This document shows, one piece after another, positions 33,173 through 42,410 of a DNA stretch of 64,000 bases. A program made the translations under genes and the position numbers. The notes beneath the pieces were generated by a model that ran no database searches, had not been told where the DNA came from, and saw nothing but the letters and a program-made list of their open reading frames with translations. Numbering within the stretch: the first letter of the stretch is position 1; each line of letters starts with the position of its first letter. This stretch comes from Flavobacteriales bacterium UBA2669 (GTDB taxonomy: Bacteria > Bacteroidota > Bacteroidia > Flavobacteriales_E > Vicingaceae): NCBI GenBank assembly GCA_002359215.1, contig DEMN01000006.1:372001-436000 (forward strand), read 5' to 3'.

Positions 33173-35803
33173 TCATTTCCCTCCAACCATTTTTTTAATC
33201 TCGTTGAGTTTCATCAAGGCTTCAACTGGCGTAAGGGTATTGATATCAATAGTAATTAATTCGTCTTTAATTTGTTCTAAAACAGGATCGTCTAGTTGGA
33301 AGAAACTCAATTGCATATCTTCAACACTTGGTTTAGATTTTACTTTTTGATTTTTGCCATTTCCCACATGAGAGCTTTCCAATTGTTTCAGAATATCATT
33401 AGCCCTATCCAACATAATTTTAGGCATTCCTGCCATTTTTGCAACATGAATACCAAAACTGTGATTACTTCCTCCAGCAGTTAGTTTTCTTAAAAAGTGA
33501 ATTTTATTATTAATTTCTTTAACAGAAACATTAAAGTTTTTAATTCGCTTAAAGTTGTTGGTCATATCATTAAGCTCATGATAATGCGTAGCAAAAAGTG
33601 TTTTCGCTCTATGTGTAGGATGTTCGTGTAAATATTCAGCTATGCTCCAAGCTATCGAAATACCATCGTAAGTGCTTGTCCCTCTACCAATTTCATCTAA
33701 CAAAATCAAACTTCTCTCTGAAAGGTTATTTAAAATACTGGCTGTTTCATTCATTTCTACCATGAAAGTAGATTCTCCTTGAGAAATGTTATCGGAAGCT
33801 CCAACTCGGGTAAAAATTTTATCAACTACACCAATAATAGCATGTTTGGCAGGAACATAAGAACCAATTTGAGCCAATAGTGTAATTAAGGCAGTTTGCC
33901 TTAATAATGCTGATTTACCTGACATATTTGGTCCGGTAATCATTATTATTTGTTGCTGACTATCATCTAAATAAATATCGTTAGCCACATACTCTTCGCC
34001 AATAGGCAATTGTTGTTCTATAACCGGATGTCTCCCCGATTTAATATCAATAATTTTGGTATCGTTAACTTCTGGTCGGGTATAATTATGTTCTTTAGCA
34101 ATAGTTGCAAATGACAATAAACAATCGAGTTGTGCAATTAAAACAGCATTTAACTGAATAGGTGTGATATAGTCTGCTAGCTCTAACACTAAATCGTTAA
34201 ACAATTGTGTTTCGATCACTAAAATTTTCTCATCAGCACCTAAAATTTTACTTTCATATTCTTTAAGTTCTTCAGTGATGTAGCGCTCTGCCTGAGTAAG
34301 TGTTTGTTTTCTGTGCCAAGTTGGAGGCACTTTGTCTTTATGTGTATTTCTTACTTCAATATAATATCCGAAAACATTATTAAATGCAATTTTTAAACTT
34401 GGAATGCCGGTAAGTTCACTTTCTCTCTCTTGAATTTCTACTAAGGCATCTTTTCCGGAATGTAATATTTTTCGGAGTTCATCTAATTCTTTAGCAACAT
34501 TATTTTTAATTACATTTCCTTTGGCAATAGCTACGGGAGGGTCTTCAAAAATGGTAGCCTCTATTTTGTCTTTTAAAATAGTACACGGATTAAGTTGTTC
34601 TCCAATCTTTTTTAAGGCAGCATTATCAATAGACAAGCAAGCTGTTTTTATGGGTTCTATAGCCAATAAAGCTCGCTTTAGCTGCATCACTTCTCTCGGG
34701 TTAATCCTTCCTGTGGCTACTTTTGAAACGAGTCTTTCTAAATCGCCAATTTCGTGTATGGCGGTTCTAATGGTTGTTGCAAAATCAGTTAGATTAACGA
34801 AAGTATTTACTATTTCTAAACGAGCATTAATTGGAGCCACATCCTTTAACGGTAGAGTAACCCAACGTTTCATCAAACGAGAACCCATTGGAGAAATGGT
34901 GCAATCGATAATGTCTATAAGTGTTTTGGCATTTTCGTTGGGAGAGTAGATTAACTCTAAGTTTCTAACTGTAAATTTATCGAGCCAAACATATTTATCT
35001 TCTTCAATCCTTGATAAAGCGGTAATGTGCTTCACTTTTTCGTGTTGCGTTTCTGAAAGATAATGCAAGGCAACTCCGGCAGCTACAATGGCATTGGAAA
35101 AATCTTCAACACCAAAACCTTTTAGCGATTTGGTTTGAAAATGATTTTGGAGAGTTTCCCTACCAAAATCTTCTGTAAACACCCATTCATCAACAGCATA
35201 AGTGTAAAATTGGTTGCCAAAAAGTTCATGAAACTGTTTTTTGTCGTTGCGTTTAAAAAGCACTTCAGATGGTTTAAAACCATGCAACAGTTTATCTATG
35301 TATTCAATACTACCTTCAGCAGCAAGAAATTCACCCGTTGAAACATCTAAAAAAGCCACCCCAGCACCTTTTTTTGTTAAACAAACTGCAGCTAAAAAAT
35401 TATTGGATTTATGATCTAAAATTTGATCGTTGAGGGTAACTCCTGGCGTTACTAATTCCGTAACACCTCTTTTAACTATTTTTTTTTCTTTGCTTGGAGC
35501 TTCTAATTGATCGCAAATAGCAACGCGCAATCCTGAACGAACTAGTTTAGGTAAATAAGTATTTAAGGAATGGTGTGGAAAACCAGCCAATTCTAATTTA
35601 GAAGAACCGTTGTTTCTGGCAGTTAGTACAATGCCTAAAATATTGGCGGCTTTAATAGCATCTTCACCAAAAGTTTCGTAAAAATCTCCTACTCTAAAAA
35701 GCAATAAAGCATCAGGATACTTCGCTTTGATGGCATTGTATTGCTTCATCAAAGGAGTGGTTGTTTTTTCTTCTTTTTTATCTTTTTTCAAGTTGGCTTG
35801 CAT
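33173..35803 (-). CDS. mutS: DNA mismatch repair protein MutS
   Basis: 876 residues from the ATG at 35803. Domain I shows KYPDALLLFRVGDFYETFGEDA (the Phe-X-Glu mismatch contact), then the connector, lever and clamp. The ATPase has TGPNMSGKSALLRQ (Walker A), STFMVEMNE, ILLDEIGRGTSTYDG (Walker B) and FATHYHEL. It recognises mismatches and recruits MutL, which is not here. A GTG at 35821 would add six residues but lies just two bases past a TAnnTTTG element, so the ATG is preferred. It follows the SRPBCC gene on the same strand. Confidence 0.96.
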   Translation of the reverse strand: MQANLKKDKKEEKTTTPLMKQYNAIKAKYPDALLLFRVGDFYETFGEDAIKAANILGIVLTARNNGSSKLELAGFPHHSLNTYLPKLVRSGLRVAICDQLEAPSKEKKIVKRGVTELVTPGVTLNDQILDHKSNNFLAAVCLTKKGAGVAFLDVSTGEFLAAEGSIEYIDKLLHGFKPSEVLFKRNDKKQFHELFGNQFYTYAVDEWVFTEDFGRETLQNHFQTKSLKGFGVEDFSNAIVAAGVALHYLSETQHEKVKHITALSRIEEDKYVWLDKFTVRNLELIYSPNENAKTLIDIIDCTISPMGSRLMKRWVTLPLKDVAPINARLEIVNTFVNLTDFATTIRTAIHEIGDLERLVSKVATGRINPREVMQLKRALLAIEPIKTACLSIDNAALKKIGEQLNPCTILKDKIEATIFEDPPVAIAKGNVIKNNVAKELDELRKILHSGKDALVEIQERESELTGIPSLKIAFNNVFGYYIEVRNTHKDKVPPTWHRKQTLTQAERYITEELKEYESKILGADEKILVIETQLFNDLVLELADYITPIQLNAVLIAQLDCLLSFATIAKEHNYTRPEVNDTKIIDIKSGRHPVIEQQLPIGEEYVANDIYLDDSQQQIIMITGPNMSGKSALLRQTALITLLAQIGSYVPAKHAIIGVVDKIFTRVGASDNISQGESTFMVEMNETASILNNLSERSLILLDEIGRGTSTYDGISIAWSIAEYLHEHPTHRAKTLFATHYHELNDMTNNFKRIKNFNVSVKEINNKIHFLRKLTAGGSNHSFGIHVAKMAGMPKIMLDRANDILKQLESSHVGNGKNQKVKSKPSVEDMQLSFFQLDDPVLEQIKDELITIDINTLTPVEALMKLNEIKKMVGGK

Positions 35804-35822
35804 CTGTGTTTTAAAACTCACA

Positions 35823-35830
35823 CAAACTTA
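35823..35830 (-). promoter_or_regulatory. -7 promoter element for mutS
   Basis: TAAGTTTG on the minus strand, a full TAnnTTTG match, ending 20 bases before the ATG at 35803. The -33 region is weak (TTTC near 35851-35854). It supports a short leader and argues against the GTG start at 35821. Confidence 0.5.
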
Positions 35831-35902
35831 AGTCATTGTCCTAAATTTTTGAAAAATTACATCTATCAACTAATGAATAGTTATTAACAGTAACAACAAA
35901 CT

Positions 35903-36298
35903 TTAGTACTTAGCCTTTAAGTTGACAATAATCTCGTTAAAGAACTGATTGAGTGGTTTTTCAAGCATCATTTTCATAAAAGGATTAATGTTGGCTTCGA
36001 AAACAAAGGAGGTGTTGGTTTTGTTGTCCTCAATCTTTTCAAGATAAAAATTTAAAGTGAATTTGAATGGGGCTTTAAAAGAATCTAAATAAATTAAGGA
36101 GTTAGGAGTAGTAGCTACTTTTTTTAATCCAACTTCTGCTAATCCTTTAATTTTAAAAGAACAACTATCAGAAGTAGCGTTCCAATTTTCAATTTTTTCT
36201 GTAGGTAAAAAGTCTTTAAGGTTATTTAGGTCAGATAAAAGGTCGAATAAGATTCTGTCACTAGTATTGATAAGTTCTGCTTTTGGAGCAATTTTCAT
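35903..36298 (-). CDS. SRPBCC (START-like) family protein
   Basis: 131 residues, beginning MKIAPKAELINTSDRILFDLLSD. The beta strands around CSFKIKGLAEVGLKK and TSFVFEANINPFMKMML and the long C-terminal helix fit the polyketide-cyclase/START-like fold that binds hydrophobic ligands. No catalytic residues are apparent. It is 55 bases downstream of pyrE. Confidence 0.72.
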   Translation of the reverse strand: MKIAPKAELINTSDRILFDLLSDLNNLKDFLPTEKIENWNATSDSCSFKIKGLAEVGLKKVATTPNSLIYLDSFKAPFKFTLNFYLEKIEDNKTNTSFVFEANINPFMKMMLEKPLNQFFNEIIVNLKAKY

Positions 36299-36353
36299 TA
36301 TTAATAATGTTTTTGTTAGTTAAGTTTTTGTGGTATTGATGATAAGTTTATTT

Positions 36354-37004
36354 TTACTTTGAAGTAATATCCCAAGTTTTAGGGTTTTCTCTCCATTGAT
36401 TTAAAGAGTCAACATCTTTTTCTGAAATATAATTTGTTTTAACGGCAGTATCTAACAGTACATTGTAGTTACTTAGAGTGTATAATTTACACTTATTTAC
36501 TTCAAAATTTTTAACAGATTCATCAAAATTATAAGAGAAGATGGCCAACATTCCTAATACATTTCCACCATTTTTCCTTAACTCTTCTACTGCTTTAAGA
36601 CTACTACCACCGGTAGAAATTAGATCTTCAATAACTACAATGTTTTGACCTTTTTCTATTTCTCCTTCAATAAGGTTTTGCATACCATGTTCTTTGCTGG
36701 AAGAACGAACATATGCAAATGGTAAGCCCAATGCTTCGGCAACTAAGACACCATGAGCAATACCGCCAGTTGCTACTCCTGCAATAACATCTACTGTAGG
36801 GAAAAACTCTTTAACTGCATCAACAAATTGTTGCCGAATGTAGGTTCTTACAGGTGGATAAGACAACGCTTTTCTATTATCGCAATAGATTGGTGACTTC
36901 CAACCTGATGCCCATATAAAAGGATTTGCAGATTGCAATTTAATAGCTTTAATTTGCAGTAGTAATTCTGCAACTTTTTTCGCGGATTCATTATTAAATA
37001 TCAT
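36354..37004 (-). CDS. pyrE: Orotate phosphoribosyltransferase
   Basis: 216 residues from MIFNNESAKKVAELL; the open frame extends 20 codons further but that stretch reads into the divergent gene and lacks family similarity. Signatures: WASGWKSPIYCDNRKALSYP, VATGGIAHGVLVAEALGLP and the PRPP loop VVIEDLISTGGSSLKA. It converts orotate and PRPP to OMP in pyrimidine synthesis. The start codon lies only seven bases from the NUDIX start on the other strand. Confidence 0.95.
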   Translation of the reverse strand: MIFNNESAKKVAELLLQIKAIKLQSANPFIWASGWKSPIYCDNRKALSYPPVRTYIRQQFVDAVKEFFPTVDVIAGVATGGIAHGVLVAEALGLPFAYVRSSSKEHGMQNLIEGEIEKGQNIVVIEDLISTGGSSLKAVEELRKNGGNVLGMLAIFSYNFDESVKNFEVNKCKLYTLSNYNVLLDTAVKTNYISEKDVDSLNQWRENPKTWDITSK

Positions 37005-37008
37005 GCTG

Positions 37009-37016
37009 CAAATGTA
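37009..37016 (-). promoter_or_regulatory. Candidate -7 element for pyrE
   Basis: TACATTTG on the minus strand, a TAnnTTTG match ending four bases before the pyrE ATG. If used, the pyrE transcript would have almost no leader. No -33 partner is clear. The element overlaps the NUDIX start codon. Confidence 0.35.
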
Positions 37017-37611
37017 TAAAGTTTTTGTTAACGATAAGGTTATTTTATTCACAAAAAACACCAAATTATTAAGTGATATGGAAAACGTTTTAGTTCTCCA
37101 TTATTACGATAATTCTATAGCATTTATGGTAGTAAATTTTTTAAAAAACGATGGCAAACTTAAGCATTTAGTTTTTTTAACTCCTATACCTGATAAAGAT
37201 TTTGAAAGTTTTAAAAATAATTTTGATTTGATCCTTGCAGCAGGAGGTAAAGTAAGTAATGCTGAAGGGAAAATTTTATTTATTTTTAGGTTAGGAAAAT
37301 GGGATTTACCTAAAGGTAAAGTTGAAGCAAACGAAACACTTGAAGCATCTGCTGTAAGAGAAGTAGAGGAGGAATGTGGAATTGGTAACCTAACTATTTT
37401 AAATCATTTAAAAGACACTTATCATATTTATGAATTGAATGGTAAAATGGTATTAAAACAATCGGTTTGGTATGAAATGAAAACTGATGACATAAGTGAG
37501 TTAGTACCCCAAACAGAAGAAAATATAACGAATGCACGTTGGATGACTGATGAAGAAATTCAACAAGAAGTATTGAAAAACACTTACCTTTCTATTAAGG
37601 AAATTATTTGA
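37012..37611 (+). CDS. NUDIX hydrolase
   Basis: 199 residues from MYKVFVNDKVILFT (an ATG at 37003 adds three residues; one at 37078 gives a shorter form). The Nudix box is in the C-terminal half: GKVEANETLEASAVREVEEECGI, matching GX5EX7REVXEEXGI with all acidic metal ligands present. The N-terminal 80 residues form a domain typical of a Bacteroidota subgroup. It hydrolyses a nucleoside-diphosphate-linked substrate that cannot be named from sequence. It is divergent from pyrE. Confidence 0.88.
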   Translation: MYKVFVNDKVILFTKNTKLLSDMENVLVLHYYDNSIAFMVVNFLKNDGKLKHLVFLTPIPDKDFESFKNNFDLILAAGGKVSNAEGKILFIFRLGKWDLPKGKVEANETLEASAVREVEEECGIGNLTILNHLKDTYHIYELNGKMVLKQSVWYEMKTDDISELVPQTEENITNARWMTDEEIQQEVLKNTYLSIKEII

Positions 37612-37616
37612 TAAAC

Positions 37617-39053
37617 TTATTTTAAATCAAAAAACACTCGTTCAATATTTTCTTCGGTAGGTCGCTCAATGTTTCCTCCCGGACGTGGGGCTGGGAATCT
37701 TAAAATTTCACCTTCTTTTCCTATTAAAACATATGTTGGTAAAGTTCTTACTTCATAAGCCTGCATTAGTTCTCTTTCGGTAAGATGTACTAAAGTCCAT
37801 GAGTAGTTTGGGTTTTCTTTTAGTAAAGATTTTATTTTAGATTTATCGTTATCCGTACAAATACTAATAAACGCTACCTTATCTTTATATTGTTTATGAA
37901 GCGTTTCCATTATTTTCATTTCTCTTAAGCTAGGAATGCTCCATGATGCCCAAAAGTTTATGTAAACATATTTTCCGTTAAAGTCGGTTAAAGCAATTTC
38001 TTTACCGTCTATTGTAGGAAGTTTAAATGTTGGAGCGTTACTTCCTTTAGCTAATTTTTTGTAGGTTATTTTGGTAATTACATTGGCAGCAATCTTTTGT
38101 TGCTCGGGATAAATGCTGTTGGTTTTTAAATGAGTTAGAATTGAAATAATATTTTTTTGATTAAAATATTTATCGTTGCCAATTTCTTTAAGACCATTTA
38201 TTAAAAATAAATTGAGTAATTCTTTATTTTCTAAGAACGGATACTTTTCTAATGCTTTTACTAGAGCGTTATAGCTATTTTCTTCGTTGATAGCTTTGGT
38301 AATATCCATACCGTGCAACTGAAGCGTTAGTTTCTTTATTTCACCATTAAAAAAAGCAGTAAAGAAATTCATGTATTCAGGATTGTTGTATAGAATAGAA
38401 TTATTTTGAAGGTACTTTATAAAAATATCAGCTTTATCTAACGATTTTTTATCGCTTTTATAGTAAGAAATGTCTATAGAGTTAAAAGTGGAAGCAATGG
38501 TGTATTTTGCATAATTGTAGGCAAAATCATTGTTATAAGCCTTAAATTCATTTAAAATATGTTGTCCAAATTCTTGAATTTTAGGAGTTATAGAACCATC
38601 TCTTTTTAAAAAGATGGATTCATTTGTGCTTATGAAATCATCATATTTTCTATTAAACTTTGCAATTAGCTGATTAAGTTCAGTAGGTGCCGGAAAGTTA
38701 AATTTTAAAGAAAGAAAGCGGTCATAAATTCTACCTTTGTTAAGTTCTGGGCTGTAGCTTAGGGTGATGTTGTAAATGCCTCCCGGTTCAATAAAAAACC
38801 AAGTGGTTTTGTCTTCAATGGCAAGTTCTACTTTTTTGATAGTATTAATATCAATGTTAAATTCAAAATTGTTGGTATTACCAATTTTTGAGAAACCAAT
38901 TTTTTCTTTGGTACCGGTTATAAAATCATCATAAATATAAACAGAAAGCTCGCTGTTGTCAAAATCTTTGGCTACACCTTTAATTACTGTATTGCTTGCT
39001 AAAGATATGAAATTGATATTAAGAAAAAGTAGGGTTATTATTTGCTTTAACAT
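37617..39053 (-). CDS. TlpA-like thioredoxin-fold protein with CxxC replaced by SxxS
   Basis: 478 residues. The signal peptide ends near ISLASN. The N-terminal part (about 20-120) is like the DUF4369 domain that precedes TlpA-type thioredoxins in Bacteroidota; the middle is helical. The thioredoxin domain (about 340-478) begins GSNAPTFKLPTIDGKEIAL and has the usual YINFWASW start, but the active site reads WSIPS where WCxxC is expected. Both codons are AGC. The cis-proline loop RTLPTYVLIG is intact. A disulfide-exchange role is therefore excluded; a binding or structural role is inferred. It starts three bases after coaD. Confidence 0.85.
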   Translation of the reverse strand: MLKQIITLLFLNINFISLASNTVIKGVAKDFDNSELSVYIYDDFITGTKEKIGFSKIGNTNNFEFNIDINTIKKVELAIEDKTTWFFIEPGGIYNITLSYSPELNKGRIYDRFLSLKFNFPAPTELNQLIAKFNRKYDDFISTNESIFLKRDGSITPKIQEFGQHILNEFKAYNNDFAYNYAKYTIASTFNSIDISYYKSDKKSLDKADIFIKYLQNNSILYNNPEYMNFFTAFFNGEIKKLTLQLHGMDITKAINEENSYNALVKALEKYPFLENKELLNLFLINGLKEIGNDKYFNQKNIISILTHLKTNSIYPEQQKIAANVITKITYKKLAKGSNAPTFKLPTIDGKEIALTDFNGKYVYINFWASWSIPSLREMKIMETLHKQYKDKVAFISICTDNDKSKIKSLLKENPNYSWTLVHLTERELMQAYEVRTLPTYVLIGKEGEILRFPAPRPGGNIERPTEENIERVFFDLK

Positions 39054-39056
39054 GGA

Positions 39057-39524
39057 TTAATTTTTAAAATCATTACTAATAACAACAGGAACAAATTTAG
39101 AAGCGTTGCCTTTATTAATGATTATATCACGCACAATTGTAGAATTTATTGCAGAGAGCTCTGGAGTTGTTTGAAAAAAAATAGTTTCTATATTAGCATG
39201 AAGGTATTGATTCATTTGTGCAATGTTGCTTTCAAAACCATAATCAGCACTGTTTCTTAATCCTCTAACAATAAAATTGGCATTTTCTTTTTTACAAAAA
39301 TCAACTGTTAAACCTTGGTAGCTTTTTACTTCCACTTTGGATTCATCGGCAAAAACTTGTTTTATCCATTTTTCACGTTGCTCTAAGGAGAATAAATATT
39401 TTTTGTTGGTGTTGATACCAATGCCAACTATTATTTTATCGAAAAGCGGTAGAGCTCTTCTAATAATGTTTTCATGACCTATGGTTATTGGATCGAATGA
39501 ACCCGGGAATAAAGCAATTTTCAT
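39057..39524 (-). CDS. coaD: Phosphopantetheine adenylyltransferase
   Basis: 155 residues, family length. Signatures: ALFPGSFDPITIGHENII (T/HxGH nucleotidyltransferase motif), FIVRGLRNSADYGFE and the C-terminal SSTIVRD-like NSTIVRDII. It makes dephospho-CoA from 4'-phosphopantetheine and ATP. It lies between permease and thioredoxin-fold genes on one strand with gaps of 41 and 3 bases, so it is probably part of their transcript. Confidence 0.95.
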   Translation of the reverse strand: MKIALFPGSFDPITIGHENIIRRALPLFDKIIVGIGINTNKKYLFSLEQREKWIKQVFADESKVEVKSYQGLTVDFCKKENANFIVRGLRNSADYGFESNIAQMNQYLHANIETIFFQTTPELSAINSTIVRDIIINKGNASKFVPVVISNDFKN

Positions 39525-39565
39525 AAACTATGGTTTGAAAAAATTTATAAAGCAAAAATAAGCTT

Positions 39566-40900
39566 TTATTTTTTCAATTTTGGATTCATGGCGTCTGTTA
39601 AACCTTCACCAATTAGGTTGTAAATGGTAACGGTTATAAAGATAGCGAAACCAGGAATTATAGCCAGCCACCAAGCTGAAGAAACTGCTCTGGCTTTAGA
39701 AAGCATAGAACCCCAAGTAATTGTTTCTGCGGGAACACCAACACCAATAAATGATAAGGTAGATTCAATTAAGATAGCAGAAGCAATTCCGAAAGCAATA
39801 GCTATTAAAACTGGTGATAGCGCATTTGGTAAAGCATGTTTAACAATAATTCTCCACTCTTTGTAACCAAGAGCATTAGCAGCCTCAATAAACTCTAAAT
39901 TCCGAATTCTTAATAATTCAGCACGTGTAAATCTTGCTATTCCTGTCCAGGTTGTTAATCCAATAATTACCATTACAATAAAAATAGAAGGTTTAGCAAC
40001 TACTGCAGCAATAGAAATAATTAAAAATAATTGAGGAATAGAAACAACAATTTCTATTAATCTGCTTATTAATATGTCTATAGGGATGCTAATTTCTTTT
40101 ACCTTAAACGGTAATTTTTTAGCCAATGAAGCAATAAGTTTAAATATATAAATAATAGCAATAAAAAGTAAGATGCTTAGTAAAAATTCCCACATAAAAC
40201 TGCCAAAAGAGCTGCCTATAGCATCTGCTAAAGCATAAGAACGAGTTCCAAAAGCATAGAAAACAGCCAATATAAAACCTATTACATAAAGTAGGATAGA
40301 GATAATGCTCATTTTTAATTTTTCATCACCATAATATCCAGCTACGGCACCAAAAAAGATTCCGATAATAGCAGCAATTCCCATAGAAACTAACCCTACT
40401 AAAAGAGCAATACGTGTTCCGTGTATCATCCCGGCCAATACATCATGTCCTAAATCATCCGTGCCCAACCAATGTTTCCAACTTGTTGACTCAACATTTT
40501 GATCATCAAAAGGACCTACCCATGTATTAGAAACATCAATATTTCTAGGTAAGTAGGGAACGGGAGGCCAAACCACCCAATCATATTTTAAACCTCTCCA
40601 AGAAACATTTCTAAATTCATCATGCCAATCGGAAAAGCCTAAATCAACAGCATATTCTTTCATTACAGGGAAATATACGTTTCCGTTGTATTTAGCAACA
40701 AGTGGCTTTTCATTAGCTATAAAATCAGCAAATAAAGCAATGAAAATGAAAATAAATACAACTCGTAATGAATAAACAGCAATTTTATTTTTTTTGAACT
40801 GTTGCCTAACAATTTTCCAATAACTTTCGTTATTATTTTGAAGAATGAGGGTATTCGCTTCTCTATTTTTTCTCCTATTGAATAAATTAAACAAGTTCAT
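39566..40900 (-). CDS. Peptide-type ABC transporter permease (DppC/OppC family), enlarged
   Basis: 444 residues against about 300 for typical family members. One N-terminal helix is followed by a periplasmic stretch of about 80 residues. Then comes the core with HWLGTDDLGHDVLAGMIHGTR, two extra hydrophobic segments in the middle, and the coupling EAA loop EAANALGYKEWRIIVKHALPN. It ends GEGLTDAMNPKLKK, the usual family end. It imports a peptide or related solute together with the next permease and binding protein. It starts three bases after the other permease gene. Confidence 0.9.
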   Translation of the reverse strand: MNLFNLFNRRKNREANTLILQNNNESYWKIVRQQFKKNKIAVYSLRVVFIFIFIALFADFIANEKPLVAKYNGNVYFPVMKEYAVDLGFSDWHDEFRNVSWRGLKYDWVVWPPVPYLPRNIDVSNTWVGPFDDQNVESTSWKHWLGTDDLGHDVLAGMIHGTRIALLVGLVSMGIAAIIGIFFGAVAGYYGDEKLKMSIISILLYVIGFILAVFYAFGTRSYALADAIGSSFGSFMWEFLLSILLFIAIIYIFKLIASLAKKLPFKVKEISIPIDILISRLIEIVVSIPQLFLIISIAAVVAKPSIFIVMVIIGLTTWTGIARFTRAELLRIRNLEFIEAANALGYKEWRIIVKHALPNALSPVLIAIAFGIASAILIESTLSFIGVGVPAETITWGSMLSKARAVSSAWWLAIIPGFAIFITVTIYNLIGEGLTDAMNPKLKK

Positions 40901-40903
40901 AGA

Positions 40904-42334
40904 TTAAGATTTTTTATTAGAAAAGGAAATTCTTGGGTCAACAAAAGCATACATAATATCTGCTATTAAAATACCTACTAGGGTAAGTATGGAAGAAAAC
41001 ATTAATACCGTAAATACAATAGGGTAATCTCTTTGGAAAATTGCTTGCAAGGTAAGTTGTCCCATTCCTGGAATGGAGAAAATTACCTCAATAATGAAGG
41101 AGCCTGAAATAGCAGCAGGGAAAATATTAGCAAATAAAGTAATGATTGGTATTAATGAATTTCTAAACGCATGTTTCCAAATTACTACTTGTTTTTTTAA
41201 GCCTTTTGCACGAGCAGTTCTGATGTAGTCCATTTCCAATACATTTAACATCCCTCCACGCATTTGTCTGGAAATAAATGCAAATGAAGCATAAGTTAAA
41301 CAGAATAATGGTAAAATAAAATGGTAAGCCGTTTCAAAAAATCTATCCCAATAAGGAGCAGATTTTGGCAATTCTCCTAAACCATGTGTAGGAAACCATC
41401 CTAAACCATCTCCGTCACCAAGATATTGAATAAGCATGGTAGCTATCCAGAAGTTGGGTAAAGAATAAAGTAAAAATAAGCCTGTGGTAATAATTTTTTC
41501 AGAAGTTTTTCCTTTGTCCACAGCAGATTTAACCCCAAGGGGAACAGCGACAATATAGGCTATAATTATGGAAAGAATACTCAAAATCATAGACCATTTT
41601 AAAGCATCGAATATTTTTGAGCTAACGGGTCTTTTATCTTGGTAAGAAATTCCAAATTCTCCAACAATAAAATTAGATATCCAATTGTGATATTGGTTGT
41701 TAAATCCATAAATATGAATAGTGGGGATGTATCTATTAATAATTTTTTTGTTATAGATGAGGTGTTCAAAACTGTTTTTTAATTCAAAAAAATCTGTTTC
41801 AACAGTTTTTTTAATGTTGCTATCTTTAAAGATATCAAACTCTACAGTTTCTATAATTTGTTTAATCTCATTTTCATTGTGTGTTAAGTATAGAGAATTA
41901 AGGTTGTCTTTAATGTTTCTTAATTTAGATGAGTTCTCATCAGAAGGCATTATTTCAAAAACCTTAAATTCTAAAGCTCTTAATGCTTGGTAATAAGTAG
42001 AAACATTTTTCCATATACCATATTCGTAAGATAACCTTTGAAGTGTTTCTCTATGGGCTTTTTTTGGTATTTTATAAAGGGTGTCAGGATATGTTTTGTT
42101 GGTAAATGAAAAATAGAATAGGGGAAGATCAAAGCCCAATTCTTTTCTTTTTTCGTTATAGGTTTTTTCGCTAGCTAACTTTTCACCGGATCTTCCTTCT
42201 CCACCAACATTTTGGTTCAGCATGGTTTCTACCGGGTCTCCAGGAGCGTTAATACTTATCACAAATGTTAAAAGTGAAATTACAATTAACGTTGGGATAA
42301 AAATTAAGATTCTTTTAAAAATATACTTTAACAT
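40904..42334 (-). CDS. Peptide-type ABC transporter permease (DppB/OppB family) with periplasmic insert
   Basis: 476 residues. The first helix and GDPVETML start are standard. Residues about 78-213 are an inserted, helical, charged segment between GFDLPLFY and the HNWISNFIVGEFGISY stretch, which are nearly adjacent in typical OppB. The rest has five helices and the EAA loop RTARAKGLKKQVVIWKHAFRN. The insert would face the periplasm and could meet the binding protein. No ATPase gene (dppD/F type) lies in this run, so the energising subunits must come from elsewhere. Confidence 0.9.
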   Translation of the reverse strand: MLKYIFKRILIFIPTLIVISLLTFVISINAPGDPVETMLNQNVGGEGRSGEKLASEKTYNEKRKELGFDLPLFYFSFTNKTYPDTLYKIPKKAHRETLQRLSYEYGIWKNVSTYYQALRALEFKVFEIMPSDENSSKLRNIKDNLNSLYLTHNENEIKQIIETVEFDIFKDSNIKKTVETDFFELKNSFEHLIYNKKIINRYIPTIHIYGFNNQYHNWISNFIVGEFGISYQDKRPVSSKIFDALKWSMILSILSIIIAYIVAVPLGVKSAVDKGKTSEKIITTGLFLLYSLPNFWIATMLIQYLGDGDGLGWFPTHGLGELPKSAPYWDRFFETAYHFILPLFCLTYASFAFISRQMRGGMLNVLEMDYIRTARAKGLKKQVVIWKHAFRNSLIPIITLFANIFPAAISGSFIIEVIFSIPGMGQLTLQAIFQRDYPIVFTVLMFSSILTLVGILIADIMYAFVDPRISFSNKKS

Positions 42335-42410
42335 TTCCTTTTCCTTAGCTTAATAAAAGCACCTTTTAAATTGTTATTTTAAAATTTGGGTGTAAATATA
42401 ACAACTTATT

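Noticed and set aside
35804..35821. GTG start for mutS adding six residues
   Set aside because: It lies directly next to the -7 element at 35823-35830, so it would be at or before the transcript start.
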